DNA of 18,618 bases from positions 1-18,618 of the forward strand of contig JANQGC010000191.1 of NCBI GenBank assembly GCA_028277515.1, given 5' to 3'. The DNA comes from Anaerolineae bacterium. Lineage in GTDB: Bacteria; Chloroflexota; Anaerolineae; Promineifilales; Promineifilaceae. Positions 7,764 through 14,625 of the stretch are shown piece by piece; position 1 is the stretch's first letter, and each line of letters starts with the position of its first letter. The notes under the pieces were generated by a model. It was not told the DNA's origin. It saw nothing but the letters and a program-made list of their open reading frames with translations, and did no database searches. Position numbers and translations under genes: made by a program.

Positions 7764-7770
7764 CTCCTTT
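7764..7770 (-). promoter_or_regulatory. Strong Shine-Dalgarno of the spondin gene
   Basis: AAAGGAG on the minus strand, 7 nt before ATG 7756. It fixes the start ahead of a textbook signal peptide. Confidence 0.75.
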
Positions 7771-7792
7771 GAACTAAAGATAATTCACATGC

Positions 7793-7871
7793 GCGATATG
7801 GAAATCGCGGTTACTGATGAGCGATATGGAAATCGCGGCTACTGATACGCGATATGGAAATCGCGGTTACT
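7793..7871. repeat. Three-unit tandem array of 28-bp hairpins
   Basis: Units start at 7793, 7821 and 7849, an exact 28-bp period. Each reads GCGATATGGAAATCGCGG then YTACTGAT and two variable bases; the third is cut after TTACT. Inside each unit GCGAT pairs with ATCGC around ATGGAA, and units 1 and 3 extend the stem to CGCGAT/ATCGCG. The array lies between the hypF stop and the spondin start, in the leader or promoter region of the spondin gene. After it, TTACAG or CTACAA recurs several times up to 7955. Confidence 0.85.
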
Positions 7872-7957
7872 TTTTGAAGTGTACGGAGGATGGGTTACAG
7901 ACCCCTTACGTTGGGCTTACAGGGTGCTTGCCAAAGGGCTACAAATTGATTACAGAG

Positions 7958-10291
7958 TCAGGCTGTGGATGCGGCAATAATAGCCTGACCTAAAGCGAGG
8001 CCGCCGTCATTGGGAGGGACAAGATGGTGATGGAGAACCTGAAATCCGTCTGTTTCCAGCAGGTGAATGGTTTGTCGCAGCAGTTTCATGTTCTGGAATA
8101 CACCGCCGGATAAAGCGACGATGTTGAGGTTTGTCTCATCGCGAATTCGGCCGCTTAATTGCCGGATAATATGGGCGATGGTGGCATGAAAACGGGTGGA
8201 AATCTCGGCCGTCGATTTTTCGGCCGCCATGTCGGCCAGGATAGCTGCAAGGATTGGCTTGACTGCGACCTGGCTATGGACTAATTCAACCCGATAGGGG
8301 ATTCCTCCGTCGTTGGCGACACTTTCCAGTTCGATAGCTGCCTGGCCTTCATAGCTCACTTCATGACGCAGTCCAAGCAGGGAGGTTACGGCATCAAAAA
8401 GGCGACCCATGCTGCTGGTGGGCACGACGTTGAGACCGGTTTCAAGCTGGCGAGCCAACAGCCGCCGTTCCTGGGGTGGGCAGGCCTGGAAAGGGAACAG
8501 GTTCTCCGCCCAGGGGATTCCAGCGGCATGGAGATAGGCTAGGGCTAGGCGGTAGGGTCGTTTGACGGCCGCATCGCCACCCACTAAGGGCATGTAAGCC
8601 AGATGTGCTGCTCTATTGTACGATTTGTAGTCCGCGATTAAGAGTTCACCTCCCCAAATCGCTCCGTCCGGACCATATCCCGTGCCGTCAAAGCTGAAAC
8701 CGATGACCGGCTGCGATCCGTCCAACCCTTTTTCAGCCATGAGAGCGGCGATATGGGCATGGTGGTGCTGGACCTTGATTAACGGCCGTTCACCGGCCTG
8801 TTCTTCCGCCCAACGCGTAGAGAGGTATACGGGGTGCATGTCACAGGCGATGATCTGCGGCCGCACGCGGAAGATATGCTGGTAATGGTTGACGGCCGTT
8901 TCTAAGGCTTGCATGGTCTCTAAATTTTCAAGGTCGCCAATATGCTGGCTCATATAGGCGTATTCTTCATTGGCCAGACAGAAAGTCGCTTTTAGTTCGC
9001 CGCCGACGGCCAGAATAGGCGGGACGGAGAATGGAAGTTTGACGGGAAAAGGGGCATATCCGCGGGAACGGCGGATGGGGAGGGGGTGAGCAGTAGACAG
9101 TGGGGAGTGATCAGTGGTTGTGGGAATGAGGCGTAGGACGGAGTCGTCACAGCGGGCGTGGATAGGCCGGTTATGCATCAGGAAGGCGTCGGCCAGGCGG
9201 CCGAGCTGTTCGGGCGCCTGGTCGTTGCCTTTGACAATGGGTTCGTCGCTGAAATTGCCGGAGGTCATGATGAGCACAAGGGGTTGTTTGTTTTCATCTG
9301 CCGGTTGAAGCAGGAGAGTGTGCAGCGGGGTATAAGGCAGCATGACGCCGATGGCCCGGTTGCCGGGGGAAATTCCTGCTGATAAGAGGCTGTTGCGTTT
9401 CTTTTGCAGGAGGAGAATCGGCCGTTCTTTGGAAGTCAACCATTCTTCCTCTTCCGGGCTGACCGAGGCAAAACGACGTACGGTTTCTACATCCAAAGCC
9501 ATGACGGCGAAGGGTTTGTCTACCCGTCCTTTTCGTTGGCGCAGGCGGGTAATGGCTTCCTCGTTTGTGGCATCGCAGGCCAGGTGGAAACCGCCTAGCC
9601 CTTTGACGGCCACTATTTTTCCCTCTTGCAGCAGCTTGCGAGCATGGGTGAGAGCGGCTTCCCTAGCAATAATTTCTGTACCCGGACTCTCTTTATTTTC
9701 CAGCCAGACATGTGGCCCGCAGACGGGGCAGGCATTGGGTTGGGCATGGAAGCGCCGGTCCAGGGGATTTTCATATTCGGCCTGGCATTGATCGCACATG
9801 GGGAATTCAGCCATTGTGGTCATCGGCCGGTCATAGGGGATATCCTTGATGATCGTGAAGCGGGGACCGCAGTTGGTGCAGTTGATGAAGGGATAGCCAA
9901 ATCGCCGGTTGTTGGGATCTTGCAGTTCAGCCAGGCAGTCATGGCAAACGGTTATATCCGGCGAGATTAAGGTTTGCCGGGCGGCCTGGGATTGACTGTG
10001 CACGATAGTGAATTGGGTGCTGCGTTCAACCGGCATGTCCCTGGCCTGGACGGATTCAATATGGGCCAGGGGTGGTTGTTTAGGGATCAGATCTTGTTGG
10101 AAGGCGGTAACGGCCGGTGGAGAGCCTTCCACTTCAATAAAAACACCGCCGCTGTCATTGCCTACGAAACCGGTTAGATGATGCTCCAAGGCGAGTCCGT
10201 AGATAAATGGGCGAAAGCCGACGCCTTGCACGACGCCGGTCACGGTGAGATGCAGGCGTTTGTGGGTTGAGGGTGGTGGTTGGTTACTCAA
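7958..10291 (-). CDS. hypF: HypF, carbamoyltransferase for [NiFe]-hydrogenase maturation
   Basis: Full-length, 777 residues. HypF converts carbamoyl phosphate to a carbamoyl-adenylate and passes the group to HypE, supplying the cyanide ligands of the NiFe site. In order: acylphosphatase domain (about 11-98) with GVVQGVGFRPF (19-29); two zinc fingers with Cys pairs 116/119, 138/141, 166/169 and 188/191; a YrdC-like domain (about 207-385) with KGLGGFHLACDAT and MTSGN; and a Kae1-like domain with VQHHHAHIAA (507-516), FSFDGTGYGPDG (532-543), ALSGGVFQN (726-734) and NDGGLALGQ (761-769). It starts with TTG at 10291, since an in-frame TGA lies three codons upstream and no ATG precedes the first domain. 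Residues 391-405 are an unusual insert encoded by heptamer repeats. No hypA-E or hydrogenase genes lie within the window. Confidence 0.95.
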   Translation of the reverse strand: MSNQPPPSTHKRLHLTVTGVVQGVGFRPFIYGLALEHHLTGFVGNDSGGVFIEVEGSPPAVTAFQQDLIPKQPPLAHIESVQARDMPVERSTQFTIVHSQSQAARQTLISPDITVCHDCLAELQDPNNRRFGYPFINCTNCGPRFTIIKDIPYDRPMTTMAEFPMCDQCQAEYENPLDRRFHAQPNACPVCGPHVWLENKESPGTEIIAREAALTHARKLLQEGKIVAVKGLGGFHLACDATNEEAITRLRQRKGRVDKPFAVMALDVETVRRFASVSPEEEEWLTSKERPILLLQKKRNSLLSAGISPGNRAIGVMLPYTPLHTLLLQPADENKQPLVLIMTSGNFSDEPIVKGNDQAPEQLGRLADAFLMHNRPIHARCDDSVLRLIPTTTDHSPLSTAHPLPIRRSRGYAPFPVKLPFSVPPILAVGGELKATFCLANEEYAYMSQHIGDLENLETMQALETAVNHYQHIFRVRPQIIACDMHPVYLSTRWAEEQAGERPLIKVQHHHAHIAALMAEKGLDGSQPVIGFSFDGTGYGPDGAIWGGELLIADYKSYNRAAHLAYMPLVGGDAAVKRPYRLALAYLHAAGIPWAENLFPFQACPPQERRLLARQLETGLNVVPTSSMGRLFDAVTSLLGLRHEVSYEGQAAIELESVANDGGIPYRVELVHSQVAVKPILAAILADMAAEKSTAEISTRFHATIAHIIRQLSGRIRDETNLNIVALSGGVFQNMKLLRQTIHLLETDGFQVLHHHLVPPNDGGLALGQAIIAASTA
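9086..9120. repeat. Five heptamer repeats inside hypF
   Basis: On the plus strand five consecutive 7-mers read GTGAGCA, GTAGACA, GTGGGGA, GTGATCA, GTGGTTG, close to a GTGANCA consensus. This resembles the short tandemly repeated heptamers known from cyanobacterial genomes. In hypF it encodes most of TTTDHSPLSTAHPLP, between the conserved CDDSV and IRRSRGYAP blocks, and keeps the frame. Confidence 0.7.
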
Positions 10292-10307
10292 GGTATTTCA
10301 ACTACAG

Positions 10308-10368
10308 AAGTGACAGGCACTTCATTACCCGTGTTGCCACTTAAATAATGATCAAAGTGACTGTCACT
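10308..10368. repeat. Pair of AAGTGACWGTCACTT palindromes
   Basis: AAGTGACAGGCACTT (10308-10322, one mismatch) and AAGTGACTGTCACT (10355-10368) are 32 bases apart and can also pair with each other. They lie in the divergent gap between hypF and the glycosyltransferase. They are the same family as the tight hairpin at 6432-6463, but with a long loop. Confidence 0.7.
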
Positions 10369-10458
10369 ATACTTATTTTATCTTTGACGTAGGGAAATTG
10401 TACGCAACTGGTGGGGTTGAGCCAAGTGGTGGTGATGGTCTGCTGGTTGAACAATAGC

Positions 10459-10464
10459 TACAAT
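10459..10464 (+). promoter_or_regulatory. TACAAT -10-like box, leaderless start
   Basis: TACAAT (5 of 6 match to TATAAT) ends six bases before ATG 10471, where a GT2 domain begins. No Shine-Dalgarno is present. It supports ATG 10471 over the GTG at 10411. Confidence 0.5.
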
Positions 10465-10470
10465 TCCTGC

Positions 10471-11376
10471 ATGGTTAAATTGTCGATCATCATTGTGTCT
10501 TACAATACGAGCGCGCTGCTTGATCAATGCCTGCAATCTATTGAAGAGGCTCAGGAGCCAGTTGGAGGGATGGAAATTATTGTGGTTGATAATGCATCGG
10601 CCGATGGCAGCCAGGAGATGGTGACCCGGAAATATCCAGCGGTTAAGCTGATCGCTCTAGAGGAAAATATCGGCTTTTCGGCAGCCAATAACCGGGGAGC
10701 CAGGGTGGCCGGCGGAGAGTTTGTTTTATTTTTGAACTCGGATACACGGCTGCATGAAGATGCAATCGTCCAACCGTTATCGTACCTGGAAGCGCATCCA
10801 CGGGTTGGGGCGATTACGGTCCGGTTATATTATCCCAGCGGGCAGCGCGATCCGGATAACCATCGTGGATTTCCCACCCCCTGGAATGCGCTCTGTCATT
10901 TCACGGGGTTGAGCAAGTTGTTTCCCCGCGACCCGCGTTTTAATGGCTACTTTCAATCATACGTTGATTTCGAGCAGATCCATGCGGTTGATGTGATCGC
11001 CGGTTCATTTATGATGATGTCGCGCCTGGTTTATGATCAACTTGGTGGTTGGGATGAGACCTATTTCTTTTATGGGGAGGATATTGATTTTTGTTATCGC
11101 ATCGGCCGGGCCGGTTATAAGATCATTTATTATCCACATGTGGAAGTGCTGCACTATAAGGGAGCCAGCTCGGGACTTCGTAAGGAATCGGCCGATATTG
11201 CCCAACCGCCCAGGGAGACGCGGATTAAAGTTGCCCAGGAATCAGTACGGGCGATGAAAGTGTTCTATCGCAAGTTTTATAGCGAGAAATACCCGTCATG
11301 GGTGACCGGAATTGTGCTGGCGGGCATCCAGGTACGAGGTTGGCTGCGTATATTGAAGCACCGATTAATGGGATGA
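10471..11376 (+). CDS. Family 2 glycosyltransferase (rhamnosyltransferase-like)
   Basis: A 301-residue GT-A fold enzyme that would transfer a sugar from a nucleotide sugar to a growing cell-surface glycan. It begins MVKLSIIIVSYNT, then VDNASADGS (39-47), ENIGFSAANNRG (65-76), LNSDT (88-92, metal-binding DxD equivalent) and GGWDETYFFYGEDIDFCYR (192-210, ED as base region), followed by YKIIYYP. This pattern matches WbbL-like rhamnosyltransferases of polysaccharide biosynthesis. No membrane helix is clear; amphipathic basic residues near the C-terminus may bind the membrane. ATG 10471 is preferred over GTG 10411 because the domain starts there and a -10 box lies six bases upstream. It is a lone gene, not part of a visible glycan cluster. 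Confidence 0.92.
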   Translation: MVKLSIIIVSYNTSALLDQCLQSIEEAQEPVGGMEIIVVDNASADGSQEMVTRKYPAVKLIALEENIGFSAANNRGARVAGGEFVLFLNSDTRLHEDAIVQPLSYLEAHPRVGAITVRLYYPSGQRDPDNHRGFPTPWNALCHFTGLSKLFPRDPRFNGYFQSYVDFEQIHAVDVIAGSFMMMSRLVYDQLGGWDETYFFYGEDIDFCYRIGRAGYKIIYYPHVEVLHYKGASSGLRKESADIAQPPRETRIKVAQESVRAMKVFYRKFYSEKYPSWVTGIVLAGIQVRGWLRILKHRLMG

Positions 11377-11382
11377 CACTGT

Positions 11383-11520
11383 TGCGCATGCTTTCTAGCT
11401 TGCACAATGAACAACCTTTCGGCAAGCTCAAGACAGGCCTGGAAAGTTCGTTCTACAGTAGCGTATGCTTTCTAGCTTGCGGTTAAACAACCTGGAAAGG
11501 TTGTTCTACGGTAGCGCGAG
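11383..11520. repeat. Two copies of the two-hairpin repeat, one interrupted
   Basis: Copy 1 (about 11383-11458) starts GCGCATGCTTTCTAGCTTGC and contains AACAACCT, but about 20 bases (TTCGGCAAGCTCAAGACAGG) are inserted before the GGAAAG-TTCGTT arm; it ends TTCTACAG (11451-11458). Copy 2 (about 11459-11511) is intact with AACAACCT-GGAA-AGGTTGTT and ends TTCTACGG. A third copy begins at 11511 (GTAGCGCGAG) and stops at the end of the neighbouring gene. The family also occurs at 4733-4837. Here it lies between two convergent genes. Confidence 0.8.
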
Positions 11521-11523
11521 GAT

Positions 11524-13011
11524 TTAGCGGGGGGACCAGAAGGCAATGCGGCCGGGACCGATTTTGGTTTCACGGCCGCTTTCAGCATTGACCACGGTGA
11601 TATCAACCTCGCTGTTATCCAATAAAGGCATGACGAGGGCAGCACTGTCCGGCGACCAGATGCGATGGCTCAAGGCATACTGGTCGAAGAAAACCAGGAA
11701 CTGGGTTAAATAGTAGGTCGGAAAGCTGACTTCTCCAATATCTATACCGGAACCGTCTGTGACATCAATGATGGCCAAATTAAAGGCGTGAGGATTGCGC
11801 TGGACAAGAGTAGAGAAGGAGCGCTTGGCCAGCCGGCCGGATTTTGTATCCCGCACCTCAACCCCGCCATCCAGACCAAAATCAAATGGCAGACTGATTG
11901 TAGCGATTTTTTGGCCATCCGGAGACCAGAAAAAGGCGAGGACAAGGTTGGAAGATAATATGGATACGTCCCCGGTTTGGGCATCAATCATACGCAGCGG
12001 TCCCCAAAAGCTCCCCTCACTTCTTTCACTGCCGCTGATATAGGCTAGTTTATCCTCAGTTGGACTCCAGCTTAAGGCCATCGTCCCCGCATGGCGTTCC
12101 GTCAATGTTTCGCCATTTTGCCGGTCGTCAATGGTCAACCAACTGTTGCCGCCGGATTGAATTTGTGAATACGCCCAATACCGGCCGCTGGGCGATATGC
12201 CGGGAGCTTGAAAATATCCGGGGGAGGTGATTTCCGGGATCTGATCTTCCCCGGCGTCATCAATCAGGGCCAGGCGGGCGTCATCGGATGCCCCGCCGGA
12301 ATGGATTAGCAGTTCATTGCCGGCATCGCTCCAATGCCAGTAAAAGGGGCTGCCGCTGGCGATGGTGCGACTCTCCGGCTCAGCAGTCGTATCAACAATG
12401 TTCAGGCTCATTTCACGACCGATCTGGGCTGAAAGGTAACTGATTTGGCTGCTGTCGGGTGACCAGTAAAGGTAAAAGGGACTGTTTCCCCGGCCAAAGA
12501 CCAGTTCCTGTGGGTCTGGGGTGGATTCATCATCTTCGAGGAGAAAAATGCCTGATCCTTCGTCACTATCACCTAACGCGGCGATTCGGCTGCCATCCGG
12601 CGACCAGGCCGGAAATTGATAGGTAAATTCTTCACCGGTTAAGGCCCGGCGATCGGCCCCGTCGGGGGCCATGGTTTCGACATGACCCAGATTGTTGACA
12701 ATGACGATGCGGTTGATGGCATCGGTGGATGAGGGTGGCGCGGAAGATGGGTTTGCCGGATCGACCGATGTGATGTTTTGTGGGGTGGGTTGCTTTGTGG
12801 ATGGTTGGGACGGTTCGGCCGTGGCAGGGGTGATTTCAGCCGATGAAATGGTGGAATCGTTATCACGCCGGACAAACCAGGCGATGCTGATCAGAGAAGA
12901 AGCGAGCAGAGCTAGTATCACGATTCCTACCACCGCTCGGAACAAACAGCCTGGTTTATCAGGTTCTTCAGGCTCATGCTGCGGCGGCAGTGGTTCAAAT
13001 TGCATCGTCAT
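11524..13011 (-). CDS. Membrane-anchored TolB-like beta-propeller protein
   Basis: 495 residues. A short cytoplasmic Pro/Glu-rich tail (1-20) leads to one membrane helix (about 24-46, FRAVVGIVILALLASSLISIAWF) followed by RRD, so the rest lies outside. A Ser/Thr/Pro linker (about 50-98) connects to a propeller of PD40-type blades. These are marked by WSPDG (136-140), WSPDS (183-187), WSDAG (227), ISPSG (272), WSPTE (315), WSPDG (362-366), WSPDS (442-446) and FWSPR at the very end. Such propellers act as binding scaffolds, and no enzyme motif is seen. GGAG (13020-13023), 8 nt before the ATG, supports the start; a second ATG lies two codons in. It is divergent from the small membrane gene at 13121. 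The partner is unknown. Confidence 0.85.
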   Translation of the reverse strand: MTMQFEPLPPQHEPEEPDKPGCLFRAVVGIVILALLASSLISIAWFVRRDNDSTISSAEITPATAEPSQPSTKQPTPQNITSVDPANPSSAPPSSTDAINRIVIVNNLGHVETMAPDGADRRALTGEEFTYQFPAWSPDGSRIAALGDSDEGSGIFLLEDDESTPDPQELVFGRGNSPFYLYWSPDSSQISYLSAQIGREMSLNIVDTTAEPESRTIASGSPFYWHWSDAGNELLIHSGGASDDARLALIDDAGEDQIPEITSPGYFQAPGISPSGRYWAYSQIQSGGNSWLTIDDRQNGETLTERHAGTMALSWSPTEDKLAYISGSERSEGSFWGPLRMIDAQTGDVSILSSNLVLAFFWSPDGQKIATISLPFDFGLDGGVEVRDTKSGRLAKRSFSTLVQRNPHAFNLAIIDVTDGSGIDIGEVSFPTYYLTQFLVFFDQYALSHRIWSPDSAALVMPLLDNSEVDITVVNAESGRETKIGPGRIAFWSPR

Positions 13012-13108
13012 TCAATAAACTCCATCTTCTTAGGCGCAGTCACATTCTATCACCTTGATGATCTGGCTTGCCTTGTACTTACGTAACGTTTAGACGCGTT
13101 TTATGTGA

Positions 13109-13114
13109 TAAAAT
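13109..13114 (+). promoter_or_regulatory. TAAAAT -10-like box, leaderless start
   Basis: TAAAAT (5 of 6 match) ends exactly six bases before ATG 13121 with no Shine-Dalgarno between. An 8-bp palindrome TTACGTAA lies upstream (13079-13086) in this 109-base divergent promoter region and could be an operator. Confidence 0.5.
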
Positions 13115-13120
13115 TTTCCC

Positions 13121-13603
13121 ATGAGTAAATATGGTCAACAATATGAGGAAGAGACCCGGTTGGATCAAGCCGGCTCAGAAGAAAAGGGACTTTCCGGCTT
13201 CATCGCTGCCGCGGGGGTGATCCTGGCTATTTCCTATCCGGTCCTGGCTTTATCAACCGGTTTTCGTGCTTTTTACCAGCTTTTTTTCAAGGAAGGGGTG
13301 ACCAATTATTTAGGTCCTGCGCTCAGCGCCGTGGCTGCCATATTGTACCTGGTGGCGACAGTTGGTTTTGCCGTGCGCAAGAAGTGGGCCTGGAAGGTGT
13401 CTGTTACCGCACTGGGGATTGAAATGGTGATGGTGCTGGTTGTAGGCACCCTGAGTATCCTGATTCCGGAAACGATCGGGCGGACGGCGTGGCGGCTTTA
13501 TGGGATTGATTATGGATTTTTCCCCCTGATTCAGCCGTTGTTGGGGCTGCTTTGGTTGTTTAATCGGCAGACCCTGGTGGCATATGGGATCAGGAAAATG
13601 TAG
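13121..13603 (+). CDS. Small four-helix membrane protein of unknown function
   Basis: 160 residues. A polar N-terminus (1-25, rich in Glu and Gln) precedes about four hydrophobic segments: GFIAAAGVILAISYPVLAL, ALSAVAAILYLVATVGFAV, VSVTALGIEMVMVLVVGTL and FFPLIQPLLGLLWLF. RKKWAWK between segments 2 and 3 marks a cytoplasmic loop. I do not recognise the family; the WAWK and LLGLLWLF elements resemble short integral-membrane proteins with no assigned role. The start at ATG 13121 is supported by the -10-like box six bases upstream. The TAG stop lies within the left arm of the palindrome at 13599-13627, so the terminator is built into the gene end. Confidence 0.7.
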   Translation: MSKYGQQYEEETRLDQAGSEEKGLSGFIAAAGVILAISYPVLALSTGFRAFYQLFFKEGVTNYLGPALSAVAAILYLVATVGFAVRKKWAWKVSVTALGIEMVMVLVVGTLSILIPETIGRTAWRLYGIDYGFFPLIQPLLGLLWLFNRQTLVAYGIRKM

Positions 13604-13627
13604 GACGATTTGCCAAATCGTCTTACA
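13599..13627. terminator. 29-base near-perfect palindrome overlapping a stop codon
   Basis: TGTAGGACGATTTG (13599-13612) pairs with CAAATCGTCTTACA (13614-13627), with one G-T wobble. The TAG stop of the plus-strand gene (13601-13603) is inside the left arm and the glpX-like stop is 12 bases to the right. Position between convergent genes suggests a two-way terminator. The core CGATTTGCCAAATCG recurs in decayed form at 390-499. Confidence 0.7.
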
Positions 13628-13638
13628 GATGCTAATCG

Positions 13639-14625
13639 TTAGTCGGGGCCGGTGAATTGTTCCAGGGCGCGTTCGGCGTGGATAAAGCGGCGAGTCCCGG
13701 TCTCGGAACGGACAAGAATGGAGTCAATTTCCGCAAATCTGCCTCTGACGCGAATGCCCCCTAAAAGCGAACTATTGGTGATGCCGGTGACGGAAACGAT
13801 GATGTTGTCGCTGCGCACCAGGTCGTTACAGGTGTAAATCTTTTTGATATCAAGACCGGCCTCCTGCACTTCATCTAATTCCTGGTCGCTCTGCGGGGAA
13901 AGACGGGCCACCATCATACCACCCAGGGATTTTACGGCACTGGCGGTGAGAACACCTTGTGATGCACCACCGATGCCCATTAGAATGTCGGCGGTAGTGT
14001 CCGGAAAAGCGGCCATCAATGCGCCGGCAACATCCCCTTCTTCGCGCAGCGCGATACGCGCTCCGGTCGCTCTGATCTCATCAATTAACTCTTCATGGCG
14101 GGAACGGGCCAGAACGATGACGGAGAGATCGTGCACGGCTTTCTTCTTTACTCTGGCGATCAGGGCCAAGGTCCAAGCGGCAGGTGCATCCAAACATTCC
14201 GGCACCAGGGCGTCGGCCGCTTCGCGGTCAACAACGATTTTGTCCATGTATTGTGCGGGTAAGGGTGAGAAAAATGATCCGCGCGGAGCGATGGCCATCA
14301 CGGAAATGGCGCCGGATCGTCCCTTTATCAATAAATTAGTCCCATCGACCGGATCAAGCGCCAGGTCGGCATCAGCTTTGATACCATCGCCAACGATGGG
14401 ACGGCCGCAAAGCAGTTCCTGGCCAGGCGCACGATTTTCTTCGCCAATTTCAATGACGCCGTTAATTCCGGCAGCGCACAAGGCATTAAACATCGCATTA
14501 TCGGCCGCTAAGTGGGCGCCTTGATAATTGCCTGATCCAATCCAGCGGCTGGCTGCCAGTGCGGCTTCCTCCGTCACGCGAACGAGTTCAATGCCAACAT
14601 TGCGATACGGTTCTGATGTGATCAT
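13639..14625 (-). CDS. GlpX-family phosphatase, divergent active site
   Basis: 328 residues, colinear with class II fructose-1,6-bisphosphatase (GlpX) throughout. Conserved parts include RVTEEAALAASRW (16-28), IGEENRAP (60-67), DPVDGT (91-96), QYMDKIVV (125-132), GIGGASQGV (208-216) and the RSDNIIVSVTGIT block. Compared with E. coli GlpX from memory, Lys29 is Tyr34, metal ligand Asp33 is His38 and metal ligand Glu213 is Gln213; Glu57 (Glu62) and Asp85 (Asp91) remain. The GEGEIDEAP loop is two residues shorter. FBPase activity is therefore doubtful: it may act on another phosphate ester or be non-catalytic. Its ATG overlaps the stop of the SulP gene (ATGA, 14622-14625), so the two are translationally coupled. 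The superfamily also includes PAP phosphatases of sulfur assimilation, which fits that neighbour, but this is inference. Confidence 0.8.
   Translation of the reverse strand: MITSEPYRNVGIELVRVTEEAALAASRWIGSGNYQGAHLAADNAMFNALCAAGINGVIEIGEENRAPGQELLCGRPIVGDGIKADADLALDPVDGTNLLIKGRSGAISVMAIAPRGSFFSPLPAQYMDKIVVDREAADALVPECLDAPAAWTLALIARVKKKAVHDLSVIVLARSRHEELIDEIRATGARIALREEGDVAGALMAAFPDTTADILMGIGGASQGVLTASAVKSLGGMMVARLSPQSDQELDEVQEAGLDIKKIYTCNDLVRSDNIIVSVTGITNSSLLGGIRVRGRFAEIDSILVRSETGTRRFIHAERALEQFTGPD

Noticed and set aside
7793..7871. CRISPR-like array
   Set aside because: Only three units, the whole 28-bp period is repeated and no unique spacers exist between them.
9342..9791. Plus-strand 149-codon frame opposite hypF
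   Set aside because: Covers the HypF zinc-finger and YrdC-like region on the other strand; no independent support.
13844..14524. Plus-strand 226-codon frame opposite the GlpX-like gene
   Set aside because: It lies wholly antisense to a well-supported gene, has low-complexity Ser/Arg/Pro-rich composition and no recognisable domain or start site.
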